The position numbers and the translations under genes are program-made. From Candidatus Kuenenia stuttgartensis (lineage in GTDB: Bacteria; Planctomycetota; Planctomycetia; Planctomycetales; Planctomycetaceae), in assembly GCA_945861865.1 (NCBI GenBank), contig CAMAWN010000005.1, positions 1 to 64,000 on the forward strand: DNA of 64,000 nucleotides, written 5' to 3'. The notes beneath the pieces are model-generated. The model searched no databases. It saw nothing but the letters and a program-made list of their open reading frames with translations, and was not told the origin of the DNA. Positions 8,154 through 16,734 of this stretch are shown here, in pieces; the stretch's first letter is position 1, and each line of letters opens with the position of its first letter.

Positions 8154-8831
8154 ATGCGGATCATTGCAGGACAATTTCGTCGGCGAAAACTGTTGGCGAA
8201 TCCCGGACTGACGACTCGGCCGATCACCGACTTCGTCAAGGAATCGCTGTTCACGAGGCTCGGCGATTGGATAGAAGGACAGCGTGTTGCGGACATCTTC
8301 TCCGGCACAGGAACAATTGGACTCGAAGCCCTCAGCCGCGGTGCGTCGAGCGTCGTGTTCCTCGAAAAGGACCGGAAAGCGGTCGAACTGTTGAAACACA
8401 ATGTCGCGTCGCTCGGCGAAGAGGCTCAAGCGGCGTGCTTGTGTTGGCAAACGGACATCTTCCGTTGCTCGTTCCGTCCGAAAGGGGACTCGGCCAGATT
8501 CGTCCCGTTCGACTGGATGTTCTTCGATCCGCCGTTTGCGATGATCGAAGAGCTGTCTCCGACCTCGGAATTGTTTCGAGTGCTCAAGCAGCTTGCGCGG
8601 GATGACGTCAGTTCGCCGGACACGCGGTTGGTCTTGCGGACACCGGAAGCGGCACAATTTGTCATGCCCGAAGTTTGGGAATTGGCGCATCATTGGCCGT
8701 TCTCGCACATGGAAATCTTCATCTATCGGAAGGCCAAGCCGCCTGAGCCGGAAACTCACGAAGAACAATCGGCTCCAGTCGCTGAGTCACACGACGAGAA
8801 TCCAATCACATCATCAGAGACCGAAGCATGA
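8154..8831 (+). CDS. rsmD: 16S rRNA (guanine966-N2)-methyltransferase RsmD
   Basis: This enzyme uses S-adenosylmethionine to methylate G966 of 16S rRNA during 30S assembly. The 225-residue sequence starts MRIIAGQFRRRKL, has the SAM-binding ADIFSGTGTIGLEALSRGA (motif I) and the catalytic FFDPPF motif. A 30-residue acidic, Ser/Glu-rich extension follows the usual C-terminus. Its stop overlaps the next start as ATGA (8828-8831), so the SDR gene is translationally coupled. Confidence 0.92.
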   Translation: MRIIAGQFRRRKLLANPGLTTRPITDFVKESLFTRLGDWIEGQRVADIFSGTGTIGLEALSRGASSVVFLEKDRKAVELLKHNVASLGEEAQAACLCWQTDIFRCSFRPKGDSARFVPFDWMFFDPPFAMIEELSPTSELFRVLKQLARDDVSSPDTRLVLRTPEAAQFVMPEVWELAHHWPFSHMEIFIYRKAKPPEPETHEEQSAPVAESHDENPITSSETEA

Positions 8832-9610
8832 GCGTGCTTGACCGATTTCGATTGGATGGTCGGCGGCTCTTCATCACCGGCGGCAGTCGCGGACTCGGAC
8901 GAGAAATGGCACTGGCGATCGCCGATGTGGGGGCCGATGTCGTGCTGGTCGGCCGCGACCGAGACAGTTTGGAGAAGACTGCTGCCGATATCCGGCACCT
9001 TGGCCGAACCGCGAACATCTTGGCGGCCGATGTCGGCGTGCCGAACGAATGCGAGCAAGCCTGCCAACAAGCCCTCGACCAGTTTGGACCGTTCGACATC
9101 CTCATCAACAACGTCGGCGGTCGACGGATCAACGTGCCAGTCGAGGATCAGACGCTCGAACAGTGGCAACAGATTCTGGACATCAACCTGACGAGCACGT
9201 TTCTCTGCACGAAGCTGATCGGCGGAGCGATGGTCAAACGCGGGCAGGGTGGTCGGGTCATCAACATTGCGTCGATCTCCGGCATGGTGGCCAATCGCGG
9301 GATCGGCGGACGCAGTTACGAGACCTCGAAGGCCGCCGTCATCCAGTTCACGCGAGCACTCGCGACCGATTGGGCACCGCATCGGATCACCGTCAATTCG
9401 ATTTGCCCGGGCGGATTCATGACCGAGCCGAATATCCGCTGGGCCGCCCAAAATCCGGCGATCATCGACACGTTCAAGCAGCAAATTCCCGCCGGCGACT
9501 TTGGACAACCTGAGGATCTCGGCCCGCTGGCGGTCTATCTCGCCAGCGACGCCGCCCGCTATGTGACCGGAGCGGCCATCGTCATCGACGGCGGTTACAC
9601 GCTGTGGTGA
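8828..9610 (+). CDS. SDR family oxidoreductase (FabG-like)
   Basis: A 260-residue short-chain dehydrogenase/reductase. It has the Rossmann GGSRGLGRE motif near residue 18, the NNVGG structural motif near 95, the catalytic Ser in NIASISG, the Tyr-x-x-x-Lys pair in YETSKAAV, and the PGGFMTEP segment after the active site. The best guess is an NAD(P)-dependent reductase of the gluconate 5-dehydrogenase or 3-oxoacyl-reductase type. Substrate is not predictable. It is coupled to rsmD by overlap, which looks incidental functionally. Confidence 0.88.
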   Translation: MSVLDRFRLDGRRLFITGGSRGLGREMALAIADVGADVVLVGRDRDSLEKTAADIRHLGRTANILAADVGVPNECEQACQQALDQFGPFDILINNVGGRRINVPVEDQTLEQWQQILDINLTSTFLCTKLIGGAMVKRGQGGRVINIASISGMVANRGIGGRSYETSKAAVIQFTRALATDWAPHRITVNSICPGGFMTEPNIRWAAQNPAIIDTFKQQIPAGDFGQPEDLGPLAVYLASDAARYVTGAAIVIDGGYTLW

Positions 9611-9699
9611 GAGCCGTTTCGATTCGCTTTCAACCGTGCGGCAGGCGACTATACTGCCGCTCGTATCAATTCCTCGATTTCCGCACATCGAAGACCATC

Positions 9700-9945
9700 A
9701 TGGCTGACTTCAATAAGTTCGATCCGCGAGTTGACTCGCTGGTGATTGAAACCAAGACCATTTGGGATGCCGCGATCGGCAATCTGGCAGACGCAGACAA
9801 ACACTGGCTGGCCGACGCCGTCCACCGGCATCCGAACATGGCGAGCAACGTCCAGTACGAGCGTGCTCATACCGGTTTTACTCGGACGATCACCGTCACG
9901 GTGGCCGACATTGAGCGGCTGTACGACGAGAAAATGAACGGCTGA
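9700..9945 (+). CDS. Small uncharacterised protein
   Basis: An 81-residue soluble, mostly helical protein with many charged residues; it has no signal peptide or membrane segment. The composition (balanced acids and bases, few rare codons) and its position before a terminator-like hairpin favour a real gene. I recognise no family. The start ATG 9700 is the first in-frame ATG with coding-like sequence after it. Confidence 0.55.
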   Translation: MADFNKFDPRVDSLVIETKTIWDAAIGNLADADKHWLADAVHRHPNMASNVQYERAHTGFTRTITVTVADIERLYDEKMNG

Positions 9946-9951
9946 CCAACG

Positions 9952-9978
9952 AAAACGCCGCGGAGCAAACCGCGGCGT
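9952..9978 (-). terminator. Intrinsic terminator (hairpin plus TTTTCGTT)
   Basis: A perfect 9-bp stem (9955-9963 with 9970-9978, ACGCCGCGG) with a 6-nt loop. On the minus strand it is followed by TTTTCGTTGGTC, so it ends the lipoprotein gene at 10015; the stem also lies directly after the plus-strand gene. Confidence 0.75.
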
Positions 9979-10014
9979 CGTGAGCGTCTGCCTGAGGCCC
10001 AGTGGCCGTCCAAG

Positions 10015-10320
10015 CTACTCCTTTTTCTCGTCTTCTTTCTTCGCGGCGGGAGCCTCTTCCTTTTTGGCTTGCTCGCCTTCTGGAGATTTTTCGTCGACCT
10101 TTTTCTCCTCGGTCGGCTTGGTGGCTCCGGTGTCCCCTTCAGGAGCGGCCGGAACGTCGGTTCCGCCACCCTTAGTTGAGCCCGCTTCGCCGCCAGTTGC
10201 TTTCACGGGCGAGATTGGCTTGTCCGGGGATGCGGGTTCGCCGCAGCCGATCGTCCAAATTGAGAGCCCCAATACGCTGACCAACGCGGTTAGCTTCATG
10301 TCATTCCAGCCAAGTCTCAT
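10015..10320 (-). CDS. Small lysine/glutamate-rich lipoprotein
   Basis: A 101-residue protein with a lipoprotein signal (hydrophobic VSVLGLSIWTIG followed by Cys), then Gly/Pro/Thr-rich and finally Lys/Glu-rich low-complexity sequence. It should be lipid-anchored and extended. ATG 10320 has AAGGA eight bases upstream and is preferred; ATG 10299 is possible. No domain is recognised. Such short charged lipoproteins are common in planctomycetes and have no known role. Confidence 0.7.
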   Translation of the reverse strand: MRLGWNDMKLTALVSVLGLSIWTIGCGEPASPDKPISPVKATGGEAGSTKGGGTDVPAAPEGDTGATKPTEEKKVDEKSPEGEQAKKEEAPAAKKEDEKKE

Positions 10321-10615
10321 TGGCTGCATCCTTTCGTGTGAGAACGATCAAACCATAACCCACTCGGCCGAACTTCCCAGTTCCTTGTTCCGCCGATTTT
10401 CGGGGAAATCAACCAGCGTCGGTTTGATCAATCCGCCGGCCGCCCGAAGCTTCCCAGCCAGGAAAGCGGCCGGATTAAACGTCGCCGCTCCCTCGAATGC
10501 AACCGAATCGGCTGGTTCACCCGCCCCTCTCTGACCGAGCCATCTTGCGACCGATGCGACCCTCCGGGTCAAGTCGGCACAATCGTCACGACCCGGAGAG
10601 TGCCATCCGCCGGTT

Positions 10616-11839
10616 TCACCGAAACACCCCTCTTCGCAGGACTTCTAACGGATAGAACGTGTCACGCCACCGCACGCCTCCCTGCCGCAGCGTGATCCAC
10701 CCGGACCTCAGGAACGAGAACACGAACGCCAGTCCTGACGGCATCAGCATCGGGAACAGCCAGAACGAATGTCCGAAGAGCCAAGCATTGAAGCCGTACA
10801 ACAGGTGAGACAGCAGGGCGGCGGCGACATAGCCCAACCGCGCCTCGCCGGCGAAGATCGCTCCCGCAATTGGGCCGCAGAACACAATCGTCGTGACGCC
10901 ACAGATCCCCAGAAGCTGAGCCACAGAATAGTTGGCCGACGCAAACGCGTTTTTCTCCAAGCCGGTGATGCAGGCCCAGGCCGAAGACTGCCAGCGAATC
11001 TGGAGACCATCGGCGGCTCGCAGCACAGTACCGGTCGAGCCGGTTCGTTTCAGCAGCTTGCCAAGTTTTACGTCGTCGAGAATGTCGAGCTTGATCGGCT
11101 CAAATCCATTCGCCCGATTCAACGCGGTTCGCCGCACCAGATTGAATGCACCGACGCCGCAATACGCTCGCGGCCACCGAGTCGGAATCAAATACGGCTG
11201 AGTTCCCGCCGCGAAGATCAGCCCGAAACAGGCCACGAATGCGGCCTCGAACAGGCCGTGAGCCTCAATGTCCGGAAACAGCGGCAGATGGTCGATCCCG
11301 CGAGCGACCGCGAACCGCACCGCTCGCCGCAGCGTCTGCGGATCGTGAATGACATCGCCATCCGTAAACAGCAGCCATTCGCCGGATGCCTGCTGAGTTC
11401 CAACCTGCAACGCGTGATTTTTTCCCAGCCAACCCTCCGGCAAATCGGTGATGTGAATGACTCGCAGGCGCGACTGTCCTGCCGCCAGCCGATCCATGAT
11501 CGCGCCGGTTTCGTCGCGCGAGCGGTCGTCGATCGCGATGATCTCAAAATCGGGATAGTCTGCCGCGAGCAGCGACTTCAGTCCCGCTTCGATTTTGTGT
11601 CCTTCATCGCGAGCCGGTACGACCACCGTGACTCGCGGCCACGATTCCGGATCGGGCAATCGGTCGGACAGCCGCTTTAGCGACCGGCCAATCATCCACA
11701 CGGTCGGCACACCCGACAGCCCGGCCCAGATCGCGAACAGAATCCAGCCCACCACTTCGATCGTCGTCTGCAAGGTTGCAACCCCCAAGAGCGTTCTCAA
11801 CAATCCGCGCAACTTAGCGACGCTCTTCACGAAACTCAC
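10616..11839 (-). CDS. Family 2 glycosyltransferase with membrane anchors
   Basis: About 400 residues. One N-terminal membrane helix precedes a GT-A domain: VTVVVPARDEG (nucleotide-sugar site), AIDDRSRDET (first Asp motif), LLFTDGDVI (metal-binding DxD-type) and a downstream GFEPIKLDILDDVKLG acidic acceptor motif. Three or four further membrane helices follow. This matches membrane-bound GT2 enzymes such as those linked to hopanoid or carotenoid glycosylation. The exact start is uncertain (GTG 11839 or a later TTG), since it lies only 17 bases from the divergent apgM start. Confidence 0.82.
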   Translation of the reverse strand: MSFVKSVAKLRGLLRTLLGVATLQTTIEVVGWILFAIWAGLSGVPTVWMIGRSLKRLSDRLPDPESWPRVTVVVPARDEGHKIEAGLKSLLAADYPDFEIIAIDDRSRDETGAIMDRLAAGQSRLRVIHITDLPEGWLGKNHALQVGTQQASGEWLLFTDGDVIHDPQTLRRAVRFAVARGIDHLPLFPDIEAHGLFEAAFVACFGLIFAAGTQPYLIPTRWPRAYCGVGAFNLVRRTALNRANGFEPIKLDILDDVKLGKLLKRTGSTGTVLRAADGLQIRWQSSAWACITGLEKNAFASANYSVAQLLGICGVTTIVFCGPIAGAIFAGEARLGYVAAALLSHLLYGFNAWLFGHSFWLFPMLMPSGLAFVFSFLRSGWITLRQGGVRWRDTFYPLEVLRRGVFR

Positions 11840-11856
11840 TCACTCGCGAAACCACC

Positions 11857-13071
11857 ATGCCCGATCTGCAAGACCTGACTCGGAAACTCAACACGAACAA
11901 CGGCTCGAAGATTGTGCTTCTCGTCGCCGACGGACTCGGCGGGCTGCCGCTGACGCCGGAGGGACTGACGGAACTCGAAACCGCGAAGACGCCGAATCTC
12001 GACGCCCTCGCCAAACGCGGCACGCTCGGTCTGAGCACGCCGGTCTTGCCGGGCATCACGCCGGGCAGCGGGCCGGGACATCTGGGCCTCTTCGGCTACG
12101 ACCCTCTGGAATATCAAATCGGACGCGGCGTGCTGGAAGCGCTCGGCATCGACTTTGAACTCGGCCCGAATGACGTCGCGATCCGAGGCAACTTCTGCAC
12201 GATCGACGCCAGCGGCCTGATTACGGATCGCCGAGCCGGCCGCATCGTCACGGAAGAGGGGGAGCGAGTCGTCGCGAAGCTCGCCAAGGCCATCCAGATT
12301 CCCGGCATCGAAGTCTTCGTCCGGCACGTCAAGGAATATCGACTCGTGATCGTGTTGCGGGGCGAGGGACTCGGCGGCGACGTCGAGGATACCGATCCGC
12401 AAAAGACCGGCGTCGCGCCGCTCGAACCGATCGCTCGCAGCGCGGGATCGCAGCACACGGCCGAGTTGCTCAAAGAATTCCTCCGACAGGCTCGTGAGGT
12501 TCTCAAGGACGAACCGAAAGCCAACTTGCTGACGCTGCGCGGCATCGACAAGAAGCCGCCGATCCCGACGTTTGAAGAAATGTACGGCCTGAGGCCCGGA
12601 GCCATCGCCGTCTACCCGATGTATCGCGGCCTCGCGCGGCTGGTCAGCATGAACGTGCTCGACGCCGGCCAAACTCTCGCCGATCAAATGTCGCGGCTCG
12701 AACAAGCGTGGCAGGACTTCGATTTCTTCTTCGTCCATTTCAAATACACCGACTCGACCGGCGAGGACGGCAACTTCCCGGAAAAGGTCCGCCGCATCGA
12801 GGAACTCGACGCCGCGATCCCGCGCATCACCGCGCTCAAGCCGGACGTCTTAATCGTCACCGGCGACCACAGCACGCCGAGCAAAATGAAGTCACACAGT
12901 TGGCACCCGGTCCCGGTGCTGCTCGCCGCCGAGGAACGCTGCCGCCCTGACCTCTGCGACAAGTTCGGCGAACGCGAATGCCTGAGAGGCGGCCTCGGCC
13001 AATTCCCCGCCAAGTACCTCATGGGCTTCGCGCTAGCTCACGCCGGACGGCTCGACAAATTCGGAGCGTAG
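11857..13071 (+). CDS. apgM: Cofactor-independent phosphoglycerate mutase, archaeal type
   Basis: This glycolytic enzyme interconverts 3- and 2-phosphoglycerate without 2,3-bisphosphoglycerate. The 404-residue length fits the ApgM group of the alkaline-phosphatase superfamily. Seen: metal-binding VADGLGG (Asp25), the PGSGPGHLGLFGYDP loop with the nucleophile Ser71, FVHFKYTDSTGEDG, and the metal-binding VTGDHSTPS near residue 331. All required residues are present. It is divergent from the glycosyltransferase, so a promoter must fit in the 17-base gap or within the neighbour. Confidence 0.92.
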   Translation: MPDLQDLTRKLNTNNGSKIVLLVADGLGGLPLTPEGLTELETAKTPNLDALAKRGTLGLSTPVLPGITPGSGPGHLGLFGYDPLEYQIGRGVLEALGIDFELGPNDVAIRGNFCTIDASGLITDRRAGRIVTEEGERVVAKLAKAIQIPGIEVFVRHVKEYRLVIVLRGEGLGGDVEDTDPQKTGVAPLEPIARSAGSQHTAELLKEFLRQAREVLKDEPKANLLTLRGIDKKPPIPTFEEMYGLRPGAIAVYPMYRGLARLVSMNVLDAGQTLADQMSRLEQAWQDFDFFFVHFKYTDSTGEDGNFPEKVRRIEELDAAIPRITALKPDVLIVTGDHSTPSKMKSHSWHPVPVLLAAEERCRPDLCDKFGERECLRGGLGQFPAKYLMGFALAHAGRLDKFGA

Positions 13072-13099
13072 TAGTTGGTCCGCAATCGAGAGTTCGCAG

Positions 13100-13828
13100 A
13101 TGACCAGCGAATGGCAAGACGAAATCCGCGAGTTTGGATTCGCCATCATCCCCGGCGTGTTCGCGTCCTCAGAAGTTGATGAGTTGAACTCTGGATTGGA
13201 TCGTGCCCTGCACCGCGCCGAAGAAGCAGAAGGTCCAATCCGCGACAAAGCCGGGACTGTGTATGCCGGCCGCAATTTGCTGCGGCTGTTTGAGCCAGTG
13301 AAAACAATTTGGCGGCGATCGCCGCTGCTCGAGCTGCTCAGAGAACTGTTTGGCTCGGAGTTCGGTTTGGTCCGAGTATTGTTCTTCGACAAGCCGCCCG
13401 AACGGACATGGGCGTTGCCGTGGCACAAGGATTTGACGATCGCTGTGCAGCCACATTCCGGCGAGAACGCGGTTTTCAGCAAGCCGACCTTGAAGGCCGG
13501 AGTGCCGCATGTTGAAGCGAGTCGCGAGGTACTCGAAGCGATGCTGACGTTACGCATTCATCTCGACGACATGACGGAAGAAAACGGTCCGTTGCTGGTC
13601 GTACCCGGTTCGCATCGGCTCGGCAAAGTTCCGGTCGCGAGTTACGAAACGGCACGGACTATTCTTGGATCGCGTGGCGATGTTTTAGCGATGCGGCCGC
13701 TGCTCGCTCATCGCAGCATCTCGTCGCGCGAAGGCACGACTCAGCATCGCCGCATCTTGCACTTGGAATTCACCGGCCTGCCGCACTTGCCCGACGGATT
13801 CGAGTGGCACGACTTCATCGCCGCGTGA
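13100..13828 (+). CDS. Phytanoyl-CoA dioxygenase (PhyH) family protein
   Basis: A 242-residue Fe(II)/2-oxoglutarate oxygenase candidate. The iron site is visible as His-x-Asp in LPWHKDLT and the distal His in the LLAHRSISS segment, followed by Arg, which binds 2-oxoglutarate. The VPGSHRLGK loop is typical for the family. Substrates of this family range from lipids to small natural products, and the neighbours give no hint. It ends two bases before the convergent cytochrome/PSD1 gene. Confidence 0.88.
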   Translation: MTSEWQDEIREFGFAIIPGVFASSEVDELNSGLDRALHRAEEAEGPIRDKAGTVYAGRNLLRLFEPVKTIWRRSPLLELLRELFGSEFGLVRVLFFDKPPERTWALPWHKDLTIAVQPHSGENAVFSKPTLKAGVPHVEASREVLEAMLTLRIHLDDMTEENGPLLVVPGSHRLGKVPVASYETARTILGSRGDVLAMRPLLAHRSISSREGTTQHRRILHLEFTGLPHLPDGFEWHDFIAA

Positions 13829-13829
13829 T

Positions 13830-16700
13830 TCAATCGACGAATGCGAACTCGTTCGCCATCAGCAGCGACTGAGCGAAGGCCGTCCAGCGTTCGGGCGTTG
13901 GCGCGTCGCCGAAAAATTCGCGAGCGGCTTGCTGTTCCGCCTCAGTCGGCGTTCGCTGGAAGCAGGTCAAAAACAGTTGTCGCACTCGCGACGGCGAATC
14001 GGCAGCCGCGACGACTTCCGGCCGGCGCAGCAGCCGCGAGGCGCCCTCGAATGTCAGATCGCCGTTCATCAGGAAGAGAGCCTGCGGAGCAACGGTCGTT
14101 GAGTCCCGCTGCGGATTCGTCGCTGCGGGAGTCGGGAAGTCGAACGTCGTCAGCAGATTCGGAACGTCCAGCCGATCCAGTGTGCCGTACAGCGTCCGAC
14201 GAGGGTTGAACCCGCCGAGCAGTTCAACCGACTCGCCACCGATGCGACGATTCATCTCGCCTGAGGTTGCCAGCAAGGCGTCGCGCAACGATTCCCATTC
14301 GAGCCGTCGCCGATTCATCTGCGACAACCAACGGTTGTCAGGATCGAGGGAGAGTGGCAAGTGATGAGCGGCGAGTGGTGAGTCCTGAGTTCCTAACTCG
14401 CCACTCGCCACGAACCACTCACCGCTCCTTTGCTGATAGGTCGCCGACAACACAATCTGCCGATGCAGCCACTTCATCGACCAGCCGGACTTCACGAAGT
14501 TCGCGGCCAGCCAATCGAGCAACTCCGGATGTGACGGCGGATCGCTGCGCAGACCGAAGTCGCTGGGCGTCTTCACGAGGCCGACGCCAAAATGATGCAT
14601 CCACACTCGATTCACGAACACGCGCGCGGTCAGCGGGTTGCGCGGATCGACAATCGACCGCGCGAGGTCCAGTCGTCCGCTGCCTGTCACGAACGGTTTG
14701 CGTTCAGGAGTCGAGATCGCAAGAGGCTGTCTTGGAACGTGTGCGCCAAACCGGTTCGGATTGCCGCGCAGGAAAATTTGCGGATCGAACGGCGTCGCGT
14801 CATCCACCAAGACCATCGCACGAGCCGGTGCTCCGGCGGTCGTCATACTCCACAGTTCAAGTTCCTTGATGAGCTTTTGGTATTCACCCTGCGTCGGCCG
14901 ATCGGGAAACAGCGACAAGAATCCCCAGCCCATCGCCAGCGGCACATCGGGCGGAGCGTCAGGGCCGTACAGCACTCGGCGGATTTCGTCCTCGTGCGGA
15001 TCGGACAGCGAGGTGGTGGCCGGTTGCTGCTTGAGGGCCTCTTGCCACTTCGCGTCAATCCGTTTGAGGAGTTCGCCGTATCGCGTCGCGACCTCGGCGA
15101 GTGACTGCGGCGGAGGTTCGCAGACAGCGGCGACGACGAGCGGGTTGTGGGGCAAGTTTTCAACCTGCCCGGCCACAGTCTTCGCAATCGTTCGCCACTG
15201 ATCCACGCTGATCTCGCGATTGGCGGGCAGGTTGGAAACTTGACCCACATAGGCTGTCCAGGCTTTCCATACCGGATGCGGTTTCTGGCGAGCCGTTTCG
15301 AGCGCGACTTGCCAACGCAGCGTCATCGTCGGATTGACGTCGTTCGTGTCGGCCAGCAGCATGAAGTCGTCCGTCGGCGGCTTCTCCATCTGAGCTTGAG
15401 CGGCCAGCAGATATTCCGCCGCACGAGCACGCGATGACGTCACCAGTGCGGTGTGCTTCGTGGCCACGAAGTCGGTCAGTTTCTTTTGCCGAGCGGTCAT
15501 CTCGGTCGAGAACTTTTCGTAAACCTCGGTTTGTGGTGGCGGCAAAAACTCAGGCGGCAATGTCGGTTCGATCGAACTGCGAAAGACGCCGTACAGCGAG
15601 TAATAATCGGCCTGCGGAATCGGATCGAACTTATGATCATGGCACCGAGCACACGTCACCGTCAGCCCCAGCAACCCGCGCGAGACGACGTCGATGCGGT
15701 CGTCGAGCACGTCGTGCAGATTGTTCATGAATCGTCCGCCGAGCGTCAAGAAGCCCAGCGCCGTGAGTGGCCGCTTGTCGTTGCCAAGTTCCAGTTGATC
15801 TGCTGCGAGTTGCTCGATCACGAAGCGATCAAACGGCAGGTCGTCGTTCAACGAGCGGATGACGTAATCGCGGTACGTCCACGCCCACGGGAATTTCTTC
15901 TCCTCGAAGAAAACGTAGCCCTTCGTGTCAGCGTACCGAGCCACGTCGAGCCAGTGTCGGCCCCAGCGCTCGCCGTAGTGCGGCGACGACAGCAGCCGAT
16001 CGACGACGCGTGCGAACGCATCGGGGGCATCATCCGCCAAGAACGATTCCATTTCCTCCAGCGTCGGTGGCAAGCCGATCAAATCGAACGTGACTCGCCG
16101 CAGCAATGTGCGCTGGTCGGCAGTTGATGACGCTGGCAGGCCCAGTTCACGCAGCTTGGCCATGACGAACAAGTCGATGGGGGTGCGGGACCAATCGTCG
16201 TTCTCCAACTGCGGCAGCGGCGGCACACGCAACGGCTGAAATGCCCAATGCTTGGCCGCCGCGTCGTGGATCGAACCGATCGTCGGCACTGCGGATTCGT
16301 CGGGCCAGAACGCTCCGCGACGCACCCACTCGACCAGCGTGTCGATTTCTGAATCCGGCAGCGGCTTGTCGGGCGGCATCTTGCGTCCCCCTTCGCGGCG
16401 GATCGCCAGGACCAGTTCGCTCTGATCCGGTTGCTTCGCGTCGATCACCGCGCCGTTGTCACCCCCCTTCGTGAATCCGGCCTTCGTGTCGAGCCGCAAA
16501 CTCGACTCTTGCTTCTTGGCTCCGTGACAGCTCTGACAGCGTGCGGCGAGGATCGGCCGCACCTTCGATTCAAAGAACGCCGCGCGGTCGTCGGCTGCGC
16601 GAACATCGGAGAACATGCTGACGGAACAGAGCGCTGGCAAAAAATAGAGGGCAAAAAATGGAACACAGGACATCGAACGACTTGGTTTGTCTGCTTTCAT
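13830..16700 (-). CDS. Cytochrome-like PSCyt1/DUF1549/DUF1553 protein
   Basis: A 956-residue secreted protein of the planctomycete-specific type. A signal peptide (to about residue 36) precedes a heme-type CQSCHG motif (PSCyt1), followed by DUF1549 (LPPTLEEMESFL, HYGERWGRHWLDVARYADTKGY), a spacer, and DUF1553 (NPLTARVFVNRVWMHHFG, PSDFGLRSDPPSHPELLDWLA). ATG 16700 has GGAGG eight bases upstream. Function is undetermined; these proteins often pair with DUF1501 proteins, but here the next gene upstream is a desulfurase-like enzyme. Two segments look like in-frame insertions of repeat DNA (about 14340-14430 and 15146-15249). Confidence 0.9.
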   Translation of the reverse strand: MKADKPSRSMSCVPFFALYFLPALCSVSMFSDVRAADDRAAFFESKVRPILAARCQSCHGAKKQESSLRLDTKAGFTKGGDNGAVIDAKQPDQSELVLAIRREGGRKMPPDKPLPDSEIDTLVEWVRRGAFWPDESAVPTIGSIHDAAAKHWAFQPLRVPPLPQLENDDWSRTPIDLFVMAKLRELGLPASSTADQRTLLRRVTFDLIGLPPTLEEMESFLADDAPDAFARVVDRLLSSPHYGERWGRHWLDVARYADTKGYVFFEEKKFPWAWTYRDYVIRSLNDDLPFDRFVIEQLAADQLELGNDKRPLTALGFLTLGGRFMNNLHDVLDDRIDVVSRGLLGLTVTCARCHDHKFDPIPQADYYSLYGVFRSSIEPTLPPEFLPPPQTEVYEKFSTEMTARQKKLTDFVATKHTALVTSSRARAAEYLLAAQAQMEKPPTDDFMLLADTNDVNPTMTLRWQVALETARQKPHPVWKAWTAYVGQVSNLPANREISVDQWRTIAKTVAGQVENLPHNPLVVAAVCEPPPQSLAEVATRYGELLKRIDAKWQEALKQQPATTSLSDPHEDEIRRVLYGPDAPPDVPLAMGWGFLSLFPDRPTQGEYQKLIKELELWSMTTAGAPARAMVLVDDATPFDPQIFLRGNPNRFGAHVPRQPLAISTPERKPFVTGSGRLDLARSIVDPRNPLTARVFVNRVWMHHFGVGLVKTPSDFGLRSDPPSHPELLDWLAANFVKSGWSMKWLHRQIVLSATYQQRSGEWFVASGELGTQDSPLAAHHLPLSLDPDNRWLSQMNRRRLEWESLRDALLATSGEMNRRIGGESVELLGGFNPRRTLYGTLDRLDVPNLLTTFDFPTPAATNPQRDSTTVAPQALFLMNGDLTFEGASRLLRRPEVVAAADSPSRVRQLFLTCFQRTPTEAEQQAAREFFGDAPTPERWTAFAQSLLMANEFAFVD
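15146..15249. repeat. Paired palindromic repeat inside the PSD1 gene
   Basis: Two imperfect palindromes of the form GGGCAGGTT-AAC-CTGCCC (15146-15170 and 15223-15249) lie in opposite orientation about 55 bases apart. They are read in frame and give the peptides GQVSNLP and GQVENLP. The same unit occurs at 49061-49122. Confidence 0.75.
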
Positions 16701-16734
16701 TTTCCGCCCTCCATTTTTCGCCAGCTCGCCCGTT

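Noticed and set aside
10348-10572. Possible 74-residue minus-strand gene between glycosyltransferase and lipoprotein
   Set aside because: TTG start only, no ribosome site and no recognisable family; composition not convincing.
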